This document shows positions 1-8,414 of a DNA stretch of 64,000 bases, piece by piece (within the stretch, counting starts at the first letter, position 1; every line of letters starts with the position of its first letter). The notes below the pieces were generated by a model. It saw nothing but the letters and a program-made list of their open reading frames with translations, made no database searches and had not been told where the DNA came from. Made by a program: the position numbers and the translations under genes. The stretch comes from Chitinophagales bacterium (GTDB taxonomy: Bacteria > Bacteroidota > Bacteroidia > Chitinophagales > Chitinophagaceae). The stretch spans positions 1 through 64,000 of the forward strand of contig JAAFIK010000023.1 in NCBI GenBank assembly GCA_013298665.1, given 5' to 3'.

Positions 1-228
1 ATCAAACCACCGCTTTACAAAAAAAGCCGTACCATAAAAAACCAATACCGGGCAGATGCCATTGCAAAACAGGTGCAGCCAATGGAATGGCGTAAATGCC
101 TGTTTATACCCGATCAGGATAAGGCTGTTTACCCCATACCAGGCAACCCAGATTAACAAGTGTTGTGCTATTCCGATAAGCCGGTGTTTGGTGGTGCCAG
201 GCGCTGCTGTGCTGTTTTTCCATTTCAT
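1..228 (-). CDS. Membrane protein, N-terminal part (runs off the window)
   Basis: An open frame on the minus strand begins with ATG at 228 and stays open for 76 codons to the window edge. After a short polar start (MKWKNSTAAPGTTKHR) come two hydrophobic stretches, about residues 17-41 and 51-74, joined by a short loop, so this is the beginning of a polytopic membrane protein. An in-frame TAA lies a little upstream with no other ATG between. The layout would suit a LytS-type membrane sensor kinase or another integral membrane protein; the family cannot be told from this part. Its start codon is only 48 bp from that of the divergent small gene at 277. Confidence 0.6.
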   Translation of the reverse strand, partial: MKWKNSTAAPGTTKHRLIGIAQHLLIWVAWYGVNSLILIGYKQAFTPFHWLHLFCNGICPVLVFYGTAFFVKRWFD

Positions 229-276
229 TACCAGGTATTGTTGGTGTAAATTGAAGATAACTAAATTTTATTTTTT

Positions 277-423
277 ATGACAACAAAAAATGCGCAACGC
301 AAAAAAAACAAAAAACTCGTGCTGAACAAAACAACCGTTAGTAGCTTTAGTAGTATTATGATCAGTAATACCCGAACTACCGGGACTACCAAAATCTCCG
401 ACTTTTTTACCTGCCGGGTATAG
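277..423 (+). CDS. Candidate class I lanthipeptide-like (RiPP) precursor peptide, 48 aa
   Basis: This short frame begins ATG ACA ACA and ends TAG at 421-423. After a basic start (residues 1-12, rich in K, R, N) the peptide has the stretch KLVLNKTTVSSFSSIM, which resembles the leader pattern K-L-x-L-N-K-x-T-[IV]-x-x-[LF] found in Bacteroidetes natural-product and class I lanthipeptide precursors. The remaining ~20 residues would be the core: rich in Ser and Thr (TRTTGTTKISDFFTC) with a single Cys near the end, suitable for dehydration and one thioether ring. No double-Gly cleavage site is seen. A perfect terminator hairpin starts 25 bp after the stop, which supports a real one-gene transcript. 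No LanB, LanC or transporter gene is in the window. Leader likeness is from memory of the family; function is inferred. Confidence 0.5.
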   Translation: MTTKNAQRKKNKKLVLNKTTVSSFSSIMISNTRTTGTTKISDFFTCRV

Positions 424-447
424 AAGGATGGTTAGGTAAGGGTTTTA

Positions 448-473
448 ACGTGGGCTTGTCCCACGTTTTTTTA
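448..473 (+). terminator. Intrinsic terminator after the small precursor gene
   Basis: ACGTGGG (448-454), loop CTTGT, CCCACGT (460-466), then a run of T to 472. The stem is a perfect 7-bp match, and no other plus-strand gene lies upstream, so it most likely ends the 277-423 transcript. Confidence 0.8.
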
Positions 474-1010
474 TTGGCCACATCATCATCATCTCCCCTG
501 CCCCGTGCCGCAGGGTGCTTTACCTGTATTCCCAACGGTGGCTGCACTGCCCAACCGTACAAAATTACAGGGGTACAGCCGGGTAAAAAATGGGGTAAAA
601 CCGGGTATTTCAAAAAGTACTTTCCCGCAAATGGCCGTAATTGCTGTAAAATACGGCACCCTATCACTATTGCCCTGTTGTCATTACCCCGCGGCCGGTA
701 ATGTCACTAAGCTAAGGATGTCCGGAACCAGGAAAGCCAGTACCCTGTAGCTTTAGCGTAGGAGGAGGTGACGCATTTGCCCGAGCCAATCGTTAACGCA
801 ATTATCAGGGTTCGCACACAGTAAGGACTACACATTCCCGTAGTAGCCCCGTGGTAACCCCGTAGTAACCCCGAGTGTTCCCCGTCTAACCCCGTGTTTT
901 CCCATATTTAGTTCAGGCAGTACCTGCTGGGTTGCAACCCCGCGGTCGGCTACCAGGTACTGCTTCCGGCGCTTCAGGGCCAACCCGGCTATTCACCACT
1001 ACTTACGATC
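474..1010. other. Gene-free stretch with GGGGTA/CCCCGT-rich sequence
   Basis: Frames on both strands here (such as 450-701 plus and 407-667 minus) run through the terminator or repeats and show no family resemblance, so no gene is called. From about 570 to 620 the sequence carries several GGGTA words, and 837-903 is a degenerate 11-bp repeat listed separately. The rest shows nothing recognisable. Confidence 0.5.
837..903 (+). repeat. Degenerate 11-bp tandem repeat, unit CCCCGTNGTAA
   Basis: Units CCCCGTGGTAA (847-857), CCCCGTAGTAA (858-868), CCCCGAGTGTT (869-879), CCCCGTCTAA (880-889) and CCCCGTGTTTT (890-900), preceded by CCCGTAGTAG. A related block in opposite orientation lies at 23230-23283; both share TAGTAGCCCCGT. 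Confidence 0.7.
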
Positions 1011-1013
1011 GCT

Positions 1014-1021
1014 TATCTTTG
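1014..1021 (+). promoter_or_regulatory. Bacteroidetes-type -7 box for acyl-CoA dehydrogenase
   Basis: TATCTTTG fits the TAnnTTTG consensus exactly and lies 11 bases before the first ATG (1033). A start of transcription near 1028 would leave a very short leader. No clear TTG is found at the -33 distance. Confidence 0.6.
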
Positions 1022-1032
1022 CACTTCAACGA

Positions 1033-2181
1033 ATGCACGGTATGAATTTTGAACAAACTGAATTAACACAACAAGTAGCGCAAACGGCTAAAGATTTCGC
1101 GCAGCAACACATCAAACCCCACCTGATGGAGTGGGACGAAAGCCAGGAATTTCCGCTACACATCTTCAAATCGCTCGGCCAGTTGGGGATGATGGGCGTA
1201 CTGGTACCCGAAGCCTACGGGGGCTCAGGCTTAAGCTATTTTGAATACAATGCCATCATCCAGGAAATAGCCAAAGTATGCGGTGCCATCGGCCTGAGTG
1301 TGGCTGCCCACAACTCGCTTTGCACAGGGCATATCCTCACTTTTGGCAGCGAGCAGCAAAAACAGCAATACCTGCCCAAATTGGCTACGGCGGAGCATAT
1401 TGGTGCCTGGGGACTTACCGAGGCCAATACCGGCAGCGATGCGGGCAATATGAAATGCACCGCGGTAAGAGACGGCAACGACTGGATCATCAATGGCAGC
1501 AAGTGCTGGATCACCCATGGCAAAACCGGGGACATTGCTGTTGTCATCTGCCGTACGGGCGAGCCACGTACCAAAAACAACTGCACCGCGTTTGTGGTTG
1601 AACGTGGTACACCAGGCTTTAGCGGGGGCAAAAAAGAAAACAAACTCGGTATGCGGGCCAGCGAAACGGCTGAAATGATTTTCGACAACTGCCGGATACC
1701 GGATGCCAACCGCCTCGGCGAAGTGGGCGACGGGTTTAAACAAAGTATGAAAATACTGGATGGCGGAAGGATATCCATCGCAGCACTTTCGCTCGGTATT
1801 GCCAGAGGTGCCTATGAAGCGGCCACACAGTACGCAAAAGAGCGGCACCAGTTCGACCAGCCCATTGCCAACTTTCAGGGTATCGCATTCAAAATTGCCG
1901 ATATGGCTACCAAAATTGAAGCGGCTGAATTATTGGTACAACAAACCTGCGACCTTAAAGCTAAGGGACTGCCCATGACCAAAGAAGCGGCCATGGCCAA
2001 GTATTACGCCAGTGAAGTAGCCGTAGAAGTCAGTACCGATGCGGTACAGATTTTTGGCGGCTATGGTTATACCAAAGACTTTCCCGTAGAAAAATTCTAC
2101 CGCGACAGTAAACTCTGTACCATCGGCGAGGGTACCAGCGAAATACAGAAGCTGGTGATCAGCCGTGAAGTACTCCGGTAA
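1033..2181 (+). CDS. Acyl-CoA dehydrogenase (short-chain/butyryl-CoA type)
   Basis: This 382-residue flavoprotein oxidises acyl-CoA to trans-2-enoyl-CoA and passes electrons to electron-transfer flavoprotein, as part of fatty acid or branched-chain amino acid breakdown in the cytoplasm. The length is usual for the family. Visible marks are the FAD and substrate motif WGLTEANTGSDAGNM near residue 120, the middle beta domain with WIINGSKCWITHG, and the C-terminal helical domain ending in GEGTSEIQKLVISREVL, where Glu366 sits at the place of the catalytic base. ATG at 1033 follows the TATCTTTG box; ATG at 1042 (MNFEQTEL) matches the typical family start better and may be the real one. It stands alone; a hairpin follows at 2301. 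Confidence 0.93.
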   Translation: MHGMNFEQTELTQQVAQTAKDFAQQHIKPHLMEWDESQEFPLHIFKSLGQLGMMGVLVPEAYGGSGLSYFEYNAIIQEIAKVCGAIGLSVAAHNSLCTGHILTFGSEQQKQQYLPKLATAEHIGAWGLTEANTGSDAGNMKCTAVRDGNDWIINGSKCWITHGKTGDIAVVICRTGEPRTKNNCTAFVVERGTPGFSGGKKENKLGMRASETAEMIFDNCRIPDANRLGEVGDGFKQSMKILDGGRISIAALSLGIARGAYEAATQYAKERHQFDQPIANFQGIAFKIADMATKIEAAELLVQQTCDLKAKGLPMTKEAAMAKYYASEVAVEVSTDAVQIFGGYGYTKDFPVEKFYRDSKLCTIGEGTSEIQKLVISREVLR

Positions 2182-2300
2182 ATACTACCGGTATGGTACG
2201 CCTGGCGGGGTATGGCCTAGATACAGCAGCAGCAAACTGCTCAGTATTGCAATAACCAACCGTTTGGCAATGGTTACTACAGCACGAGTTGCAAATAGCT

Positions 2301-2339
2301 TAACCCCGGATTTTGCAGTTGATTCCAAAATCCGGGTTA
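2301..2339. terminator. Hairpin after acyl-CoA dehydrogenase, overlapping the next promoter
   Basis: TAACCCCGGATTTTG (2301-2315) pairs with CAAAATCCGGGTTA (2326-2339) with one bulged C and a 10-base loop; ATTTT follows. The right arm overlaps the TAATTTTG box at 2338, so termination and the next promoter are interlocked. Similar ATTTTGCA palindromes occur at 13292 and 13366. Confidence 0.55.
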
Positions 2340-2345
2340 ATTTTG
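2338..2345 (+). promoter_or_regulatory. TAATTTTG promoter box for the 2362-4154 gene pair
   Basis: TAATTTTG fits TAnnTTTG. The expected transcription start near 2352 lies about 10 bases before the CTG codon at 2362, which supports translation starting there rather than inside the first membrane helix. Confidence 0.5.
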
Positions 2346-2361
2346 TCCGCAAACCCTGTAA

Positions 2362-3351
2362 CTGAATAAGCGCATCAAAATACTGCTCAAATGGTTTATA
2401 GCCCCCTTGCTGGCGGCATGGCTTTTCTATTCCCTTTACAACCAGGTGCAACACCAGGTCAACCTCAGCCAGGCCATTGCCCTCATCCGGCAGGCACCAT
2501 TCGGGCCGCAGGCCTGGAAGTTCTGGCTCATAGTAGTACTCAGCATGGTCAACTGGGGTGTTGAAGCACGCAAATGGCAATTACTGATGCAGTTGCTGCA
2601 ACCCATGTCTTTTGGCAGGGCACTACGGTCTGTCCTGAGCGGGGTTACCGTTTCCCTCAATACGCCTAACCGTATCGGTGAGTATGGCGGCCGCATTCTT
2701 TTTGTAGCGGAAGGCAACCGCATCAAAGCTGTTTCATTATCCATTGCAGGCGGTATTGCCCAGCTTATCGTAACACTGGCCATGGGTTGCGGGGGACTGC
2801 TTGTACTGCTCGGGCAGCTTGATGCCGAACATGGCAGCATTCTCGGACTGTCCGCATTCTGGGTTAAGGTATTGCTTTACCTGAGTACCTGCGCCCTTAT
2901 TGTACTCCTCCTGTTCTTCTTCCGGCTGGGTTGGCTCATCCGGCTCATCGAAAAAATACCCTATGCCCAACGTTTTATCCATTACGTCAATGTCCTGGAA
3001 GCCTTTAATGCAAAAATTTTGTTAAGACTGCTCTTTTTGTCTGCCCTCAGGTACATTGTTTTCGTCATACAGTACATCTTTATGTTGCAATTGATGCAGG
3101 TAGAGCTGACGGTATGGCAGAGTTTTTGGATGGTGGCGGTCATGTTTTGGATGCTGGCGATTGTGCCTACCTTTGCCATTGCCGAATTACCCATACGTGG
3201 CAAAATCGGGCAAAGTTTGTTCAGTCTTTACAGTGGCAACACATTGGGCATCATCGCCGTTACATTCGGGATCTGGTTCATCAACCTGTTTGTACCGGCC
3301 GTAGCAGGGAGTTTATTAATTTTAGGAAATAAAATCGCAAAGGACAAATGA
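2362..3351 (+). CDS. Flippase-like integral membrane protein (lysylphosphatidylglycerol synthase TM-domain type)
   Basis: A protein of about 330 residues with six to eight hydrophobic segments, resembling the flippase-like membrane domain family related to MprF and AglD. No soluble domain is attached, so its substrate is unknown. The frame opens after a TAA at 2359. The first ordinary start codon is TTG at 2407, but that lies inside the first hydrophobic helix; the preceding codons from CTG 2362 read NKRIKILLKWFIAPLL, a natural basic N-terminus. I therefore mark the gene from 2362 and regard a CTG start as possible; 2407 is the conservative choice. Its stop overlaps the ATG of the next gene (ATGA), so the two are probably translationally coupled. 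Confidence 0.75.
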   Translation: MNKRIKILLKWFIAPLLAAWLFYSLYNQVQHQVNLSQAIALIRQAPFGPQAWKFWLIVVLSMVNWGVEARKWQLLMQLLQPMSFGRALRSVLSGVTVSLNTPNRIGEYGGRILFVAEGNRIKAVSLSIAGGIAQLIVTLAMGCGGLLVLLGQLDAEHGSILGLSAFWVKVLLYLSTCALIVLLLFFFRLGWLIRLIEKIPYAQRFIHYVNVLEAFNAKILLRLLFLSALRYIVFVIQYIFMLQLMQVELTVWQSFWMVAVMFWMLAIVPTFAIAELPIRGKIGQSLFSLYSGNTLGIIAVTFGIWFINLFVPAVAGSLLILGNKIAKDK

Positions 3352-4154
3352 TAATGAGATACACAAAGTTTGGTATACTGCTGATCAGTTTATGTTGCCT
3401 GAGTTTCCGTACCGCCAGTGGCGATGCCCAGTGCGGCATCCGCAATACCACGTTTCAGGATGGGGAAGTAGTGGTGATGAAAGTATTTTACAATGCACTG
3501 GGTGCCTATATCGGTGCCGGCGAAGCCACGTTCAGTACCAACCTGGAAAGGTACAATGGTAAGCCGGTGTACCACTGTGTGGGCGACGGCAAAAGCTATT
3601 CTTTCTTTGACGGCTTTTTCAAAGTGCGCGACCGCTATGAGAGCTATATCGATACGGCCAACCTGCTGCCCTATAAGTTTATCCGCAATGTGGATGAGGG
3701 GGGGTACAAAAAATACAATAACGTCACCTTCAACCAGGCCAGCAATACGGCAACCAGTACCAACGGCGTATTTAAAGTAAGCGATTGTATACAGGATGTG
3801 GTGAGTTCAGTGTATTATGCCCGCAACATCAATTTTGATAAATACAACCCCGGCGACAAGATCCCCTTCGATATGTTTCTCGACGATGAAGTGTACCATC
3901 TCTACATCCGGTATATGGGCAAGGAAAAGATCAAGACCCGCTATGGCAAATTCAACGCCATCAAGTTCAAACCACTGCTCATCAAAGGAACCATTTTTGA
4001 AGGAGGTGAAAAAATGACAGCATGGGTTGGTGATGATCCCAATCACCTGCTGATCCGTGTAGAGAGCCCGATTGCAGTGGGCAGTATCAAGGTAGATATG
4101 ATGGGGTACCGCAACCTGCGCTACCCGCTCACCTCACTGATCAGTGTACGGTAA
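3348..4154 (+). CDS. DUF3108 domain-containing exported protein
   Basis: A 268-residue protein with an N-terminal signal peptide (basic MRYTKF then a hydrophobic core to about residue 20) and a body fitting the DUF3108 family of periplasmic, beta-rich proteins of unknown function. Conserved-looking parts are GEVVVMKVFYNALGAYIGAGEA near the start and the DGFFKVRDRYESY stretch. It starts by the ATGA overlap with the membrane protein upstream, which suggests a joint role in the envelope. A small hairpin, GTACGG-TAA-CCGTAC (4146-4160), places the stop codon in its loop. The next gene is convergent after 6 bp. Confidence 0.85.
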   Translation: MIMRYTKFGILLISLCCLSFRTASGDAQCGIRNTTFQDGEVVVMKVFYNALGAYIGAGEATFSTNLERYNGKPVYHCVGDGKSYSFFDGFFKVRDRYESYIDTANLLPYKFIRNVDEGGYKKYNNVTFNQASNTATSTNGVFKVSDCIQDVVSSVYYARNINFDKYNPGDKIPFDMFLDDEVYHLYIRYMGKEKIKTRYGKFNAIKFKPLLIKGTIFEGGEKMTAWVGDDPNHLLIRVESPIAVGSIKVDMMGYRNLRYPLTSLISVR

Positions 4155-4160
4155 CCGTAC

Positions 4161-5003
4161 TCAGATTTCTTTGAGCATAAAATTCTCATGCTTACGAACA
4201 CCCTGATCGGTTAACTGAAGTGTGCAACATTCAATGGTGGGGTCATGTTCAAAAAACAGGATATAATCATGCTGCTGCGCTTCGGTAAGGAAGGCCGCCT
4301 TTTCTTCGAGGGTCTTCATCGGAAACATATCATAAGCCATTACATAAGGCAGCGGCAGATGTGCTGCAGAAGGTAAAAGATCGGCCATAAATACCACCGT
4401 TTTCCCTTTGTACTGAACCATCGGCAGCATCATTGCATCAGTATGTCCGTAGGCATAGTAAAAATCCAGCCCGGGCAATATTGCCGATGCCCGCTTACCC
4501 GTTTCCTGGAAGCGTAACTGGCCGCTTTCCTGTATGGGTAAAATATTCTCCTTCAGAAAAGAGGCTTTCTCGCGCACATTGGGTTGTGTAGCCCATGCCC
4601 AATGCTGTTCATTACTCCAGTATAAGGCATTTTTAAAAGCTGGCAGCAGTTGTTCGCCTGAACGGACAATACTTCCGCCACAGTGATCGAAATGCAGGTG
4701 CGTCAGCACCACATCAGTAATATCATCTTTTGAAAAACCATGTGCCGCAAGCGACCGGTCGAGCGTATCATCACCATGCAAAAAATACCGGCTGAAAAAC
4801 TTCTCTTCCTGCTTGTTGCCGATACCATTATCAACCAGTACCAGTTTGTTTCCATCTTCAATCAGCAGGCAACGCATAGCCCAGGTACACATGTTCGCTT
4901 CGTCTGCCGGGTTGAGCTTGTTCCACATCGTTTTGGGTACCACGCCAAACATGGCTCCCCCATCGAGTTTGAAATACCCGGTATTGATGGTATATAATGT
5001 CAT
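4161..5003 (-). CDS. MBL-fold metallo-hydrolase (lactonase-like)
   Basis: A 280-residue metallo-beta-lactamase fold enzyme. The metal-binding motif THLHFDHCGG gives His102, His104, Asp106 and His107, and further ligands are likely in the later histidines (YGHTDAM, FEHDP). No signal peptide is seen, so it is probably cytoplasmic. The early Tyr/Met-rich part (GYFKLDGGAMFGVVP) resembles AHL-lactonase-like members, but the substrate cannot be told. Its start overlaps the stop of the TraB/GumN gene upstream by 4 bp, so both are probably one transcript. Confidence 0.88.
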   Translation of the reverse strand: MTLYTINTGYFKLDGGAMFGVVPKTMWNKLNPADEANMCTWAMRCLLIEDGNKLVLVDNGIGNKQEEKFFSRYFLHGDDTLDRSLAAHGFSKDDITDVVLTHLHFDHCGGSIVRSGEQLLPAFKNALYWSNEQHWAWATQPNVREKASFLKENILPIQESGQLRFQETGKRASAILPGLDFYYAYGHTDAMMLPMVQYKGKTVVFMADLLPSAAHLPLPYVMAYDMFPMKTLEEKAAFLTEAQQHDYILFFEHDPTIECCTLQLTDQGVRKHENFMLKEI

Positions 5004-6058
5004 GATTTTGCTTTTCGTTTTGTTGATCGCTTTCCGGCCGGACGGTTATTTTTGGGTGGTACCGCAGGTGCTGTTGAGATCACCTGGTCATCTTTGATCT
5101 CCTCAATCCGTTCCTCATCAGGCATCGCTTTCGGCGCATCTGCGGGCTGGTTGGTTTTTTGCTGCTGTGCCAGTATATCGCGGATCAGCAGGAGCGATAC
5201 ACGGTTACCGCTATGCACCGGAGAAACGGTATAACCCTTGTTGCGCAATTGCCGGATCAGGCCGTCTTTACCCACAAGGTGCCCGCAACCAATGGCAAAA
5301 AACGATGGCTCCCTTGCCGCAATGCGGGCAATAGAATCGGCCATGGTGATATTGCGGCGCGAAAAAATAATATCCCGGTAGGTGGGGTTCAACTGATCCA
5401 GCACCTTTTCAAGCGAATCCATACGCTCATTGAGGTAAACCGATTTGAGCAGGAGGTTCAGTCTTGTTTCGTCTTTCATATCCAGTGTGGTATCTGCCAC
5501 CCGGGCATCAAGTATATCGTAAAGCATCCCGATCTGCAGACGCATCGTTTCAATACCTCCGATTTTTTTCCCCATGCTTTCTGCATGATTACCCAGCATA
5601 ATATCCAGGGCTTTCATGCCTTGTTCCGGTGCAAACGCCTCCATCATCACCTTCTCCGAGTAGGTCATCACCTGCGCCACACTGTCGGGCGAAAAACTGG
5701 TACCATTCTGCTGATTGATTTTTGTCACCAACCGTTTCCAGGCAGGGCCCCTGGTGAGCGAATCGAGATGCGCCAGCTTATCCGTAAAAAACCTGAGGTC
5801 ATCGGCACCAGCGGTGGAAGCGAAGAGGTCTTTATAATTGAGCTCACCATAGAAAGCTTCTGTTTCATTGATGGCATACAATACCGAATCGGGTACCATC
5901 ATCACTACGCGCTGGGCGAGGTGTACGGTACCAAAAAGGTAAGAGGGCAGACCGCCATCCGGCGACTGTATCCGCCACAGCACCGCATTATTGTTTTGTG
6001 CCGATGCCGGTGTTGTCACAAATATACCAGCGAATACAAGCAATAAGAATCGTATCAT
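5000..6058 (-). CDS. TraB/GumN family protein
   Basis: A 352-residue protein with a clean signal peptide (MIRFLLLVFAGIFVTTPASAQ). The GTVHLAQR stretch near residue 45 and a later IGCGHLVGKDGLIRQLRNKGY fit the TraB/GumN (ChaN/Tiki-related) fold, whose paired GxxH motifs form a metal-dependent site in studied members. The C-terminus is a basic, low-complexity tail (about residues 310-352, rich in K, P and R). Likely periplasmic or outer-membrane associated. It lies directly upstream of, and overlaps, the MBL gene. Confidence 0.85.
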   Translation of the reverse strand: MIRFLLLVFAGIFVTTPASAQNNNAVLWRIQSPDGGLPSYLFGTVHLAQRVVMMVPDSVLYAINETEAFYGELNYKDLFASTAGADDLRFFTDKLAHLDSLTRGPAWKRLVTKINQQNGTSFSPDSVAQVMTYSEKVMMEAFAPEQGMKALDIMLGNHAESMGKKIGGIETMRLQIGMLYDILDARVADTTLDMKDETRLNLLLKSVYLNERMDSLEKVLDQLNPTYRDIIFSRRNITMADSIARIAAREPSFFAIGCGHLVGKDGLIRQLRNKGYTVSPVHSGNRVSLLLIRDILAQQQKTNQPADAPKAMPDEERIEEIKDDQVISTAPAVPPKNNRPAGKRSTKRKAKS

Positions 6059-6094
6059 GCAATTGGGTTGATGCCGGAATACCGGCGGTGCAAT

Positions 6095-7411
6095 TTACAA
6101 CGCGCTTTCCTTTTTCTGCTTTTGTAAGGCAATAAATAAACCGATCAGCCCCGCTACAAAAAACACCATCAGGGCCAGTACCGAGCTGCGTTGTGAGCCG
6201 GTAAGCTCAGTAATGAAGCCAAAGCTGAACATCCCGATCACGATAGCAATCTTTTCCGTCACATCAAAGAAACTGAAAAAAGAAGTGGTGTCTTCCGTCT
6301 CGGGCATCAGTTTGCTGTAGGTGCTGCGGCTGAGTGATTGAATACCCCCCATCACAAAACCCACAACCACGGCGAGCGCATAAAACTGATAAATACCGTT
6401 AACGGGGATGCTGTATCCCGCAATGCAGATACCAATCCATACCAGTACGCAGCACATCAGTGCTTTAAAATTACCAATGGCCCCCGATAACCGTGAAATG
6501 ACAAAAGCACCCGGTATGGCAATCAATTGGATAAGCAGTATAGAGATGATCAGGTTCTCGGTCGGGATCTGCAGTTCGCTCTTGCCATATAATGTGGCCG
6601 CGAGCATAACCGTCTGTACACCCATATTAAAAAAGAAAAATGCCACCAGGTAGCGCTTCAGTACGGGCATCCGGGTAAGTTGTTTCCATACTTTACCCAG
6701 TTCCCGGTACCCATTGGTCAGGAAATTGCCCTCACCTGCGGCACGACCAGCCGCCAGCGGACGTGGCAGACGGCTCAGCGAAAACTGGCCAAAGCCAAAC
6801 CACCAGAGACCAACCAGTAAAAAGGATAGACGGGCCGGCAGGAAATCGTCGGTGATCCCAAACCAGTCGGGTTTCATAACAAAAAGAAAGCAAACCACCT
6901 GCAGGATGACGCTGCCGATATACCCCATCACAAAACCCTTGGCACTCACCCGGTCGCGGTCTGCAGGTGCCGCAATTTCGGGGAGGAAAGAGTTGTAAAA
7001 GACAAGACTGCTCCAGTAGCCGATACAAGCCAGCACCATACAAAGAATGCCAAGGCTGAGATAACCCTTCTGGAAGAAAAACAGTGCGGAGCAGGCGAGG
7101 CTGCCAAGGATAAGAAAGAAATTCATAAACCCTTTCTTACTCCCCTTTACATCGGCAATAGACGACAGCAGGGGCGACATAACTGCTACCACAAAGAAAG
7201 CAAATGCGAGTGCATAATTGTACAAAGAGGTATTGACAAAATCGCGGCCAAGAAAACGGACATAGGCTATACCAGCAGCATCCACATGGTCTTTGGCCAC
7301 AGCCTCATAGTAAGCAGGAAAGATCGTGGACGTGATGACGAGGTTATAAACCGAGTTGGCCCAGTCGTACATAGCCCAACCATTTATGACTCTTTTAGAA
7401 GCTGTTTGCAT
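6095..7411 (-). CDS. MFS transporter, UMF1 (Atg22-like) family
   Basis: A 438-residue membrane protein with about twelve hydrophobic segments. The opening VINGWAMYDWANSVYNLVITSTIFPAYYE is the hallmark of the UMF1 family, and GGIQSLSRSTYSKLMPE in the second half is its other well-known motif. Eukaryotic relatives (Atg22) export amino acids from vacuoles; the substrate of bacterial members is unknown. It ends 36 bp before the TraB gene on the same strand, so co-transcription is possible. Confidence 0.9.
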   Translation of the reverse strand: MQTASKRVINGWAMYDWANSVYNLVITSTIFPAYYEAVAKDHVDAAGIAYVRFLGRDFVNTSLYNYALAFAFFVVAVMSPLLSSIADVKGSKKGFMNFFLILGSLACSALFFFQKGYLSLGILCMVLACIGYWSSLVFYNSFLPEIAAPADRDRVSAKGFVMGYIGSVILQVVCFLFVMKPDWFGITDDFLPARLSFLLVGLWWFGFGQFSLSRLPRPLAAGRAAGEGNFLTNGYRELGKVWKQLTRMPVLKRYLVAFFFFNMGVQTVMLAATLYGKSELQIPTENLIISILLIQLIAIPGAFVISRLSGAIGNFKALMCCVLVWIGICIAGYSIPVNGIYQFYALAVVVGFVMGGIQSLSRSTYSKLMPETEDTTSFFSFFDVTEKIAIVIGMFSFGFITELTGSQRSSVLALMVFFVAGLIGLFIALQKQKKESAL

Positions 7412-7586
7412 GCTGTTGTATTGAATGGGTAAGGTAGAAATTATCCGCTGAAATGGGAAATCTTGTTTGAAAAACTAAGGTTAAGCAATTGATAAGACCA
7501 CTGCAACGATGGTCGCATCGGCCGGTAAACGCCTGTATGGATAAGCATTGCTGCAATACAGCAAACCGGCCTGCCCGCACCTCCGG

Positions 7587-8387
7587 TTATGCCACCACAC
7601 CCTTTGCAAGCAGGATCAGCATAACGATGCCAATAATAATGCGGTAAACACCCCAGATGCGGAAGCCGAATTTTTTGACAAACCCGATAAACAGGCGGAT
7701 GGCGAGCAGGGCTACCACGAAGGAAATACCGCTACCCAGCAGCAGATCGAGCATATTGTCTTTTGCCAATACCTCCGGATGCTCCTTATACACATCGTAA
7801 AAGCTTTTCACCGAGGCCGCCAGCATGGTGGGTACAGCGAGGAAAAAAGAAAATTCAGCGGCAAGGCTACGCGTCAGCTTTTGTGTCATACCGCCGATAA
7901 TGGTGGCCGCGCTCCTGCTCAGCCCGGGCAGCAGTACCGACAATACCTGGAAGCAGCCGATCATAAAAGCCGATTTGTTGGTGATCTTCTCCTCTTTATC
8001 AATACCATTTTTGGCGAAAAAACGGTCGATAAACAGCAGTACAACACCCCCTCCAATCATGATACACGCAATTGCGGTAAGGTTGCCAAGCGCGCTGTCA
8101 ATATATTTTTTCAGCAATACACCGGCAACAAGCGCAGGAACTACTGCCACTGCCAGCCTGGTGTAAAAACCGATACTGCGGAAATTGACAAACTTTTTCC
8201 AGTACAATGCCACCACCGCCAGTATAGCCGCCAGTTGAATCACCACTTCAAACAACCGGGTAAAGGGGGCTTCCCCGTCAACACCAACCAGGGGATTGGC
8301 AAACCGCATATGTGCCGTGGAAGAAATGGGCAGGAACTCGGTGAGCCCTTCTACTATACTGATGATGATATTTTGTGTAGTTGTCAT
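7587..8387 (-). CDS. uppP: Undecaprenyl-diphosphate phosphatase UppP (BacA)
   Basis: A 266-residue integral membrane enzyme that removes one phosphate from undecaprenyl diphosphate so that the lipid carrier can be reused for peptidoglycan and surface polysaccharides. Both signature motifs are present: EGLTEFLPISSTAHM near the N-terminus and LPGLSRSAATIIGG in the middle, together carrying the Glu, Ser and Arg residues of the active site. Size and number of hydrophobic segments are normal. It follows the DUF3098 and ftsX genes, a common Bacteroidetes order, but a strong terminator at 8415-8453 separates it from them. Confidence 0.96.
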   Translation of the reverse strand: MTTTQNIIISIVEGLTEFLPISSTAHMRFANPLVGVDGEAPFTRLFEVVIQLAAILAVVALYWKKFVNFRSIGFYTRLAVAVVPALVAGVLLKKYIDSALGNLTAIACIMIGGGVVLLFIDRFFAKNGIDKEEKITNKSAFMIGCFQVLSVLLPGLSRSAATIIGGMTQKLTRSLAAEFSFFLAVPTMLAASVKSFYDVYKEHPEVLAKDNMLDLLLGSGISFVVALLAIRLFIGFVKKFGFRIWGVYRIIIGIVMLILLAKGVVA

Positions 8388-8414
8388 ATTGATTGATGGG
8401 ATTGGTTGCCGGCA

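Noticed and set aside
407..701. Minus frame 407-667 and plus frame 450-701
   Set aside because: They cross the terminator at 448-473 and low-complexity GGGTA sequence, and overlap each other on opposite strands.
5159..6046. Long plus-strand frame of 295 codons opposite the TraB/GumN gene
   Set aside because: Exact complement of a gene with signal peptide and family motifs; its own product is His/Cys-rich and meaningless.
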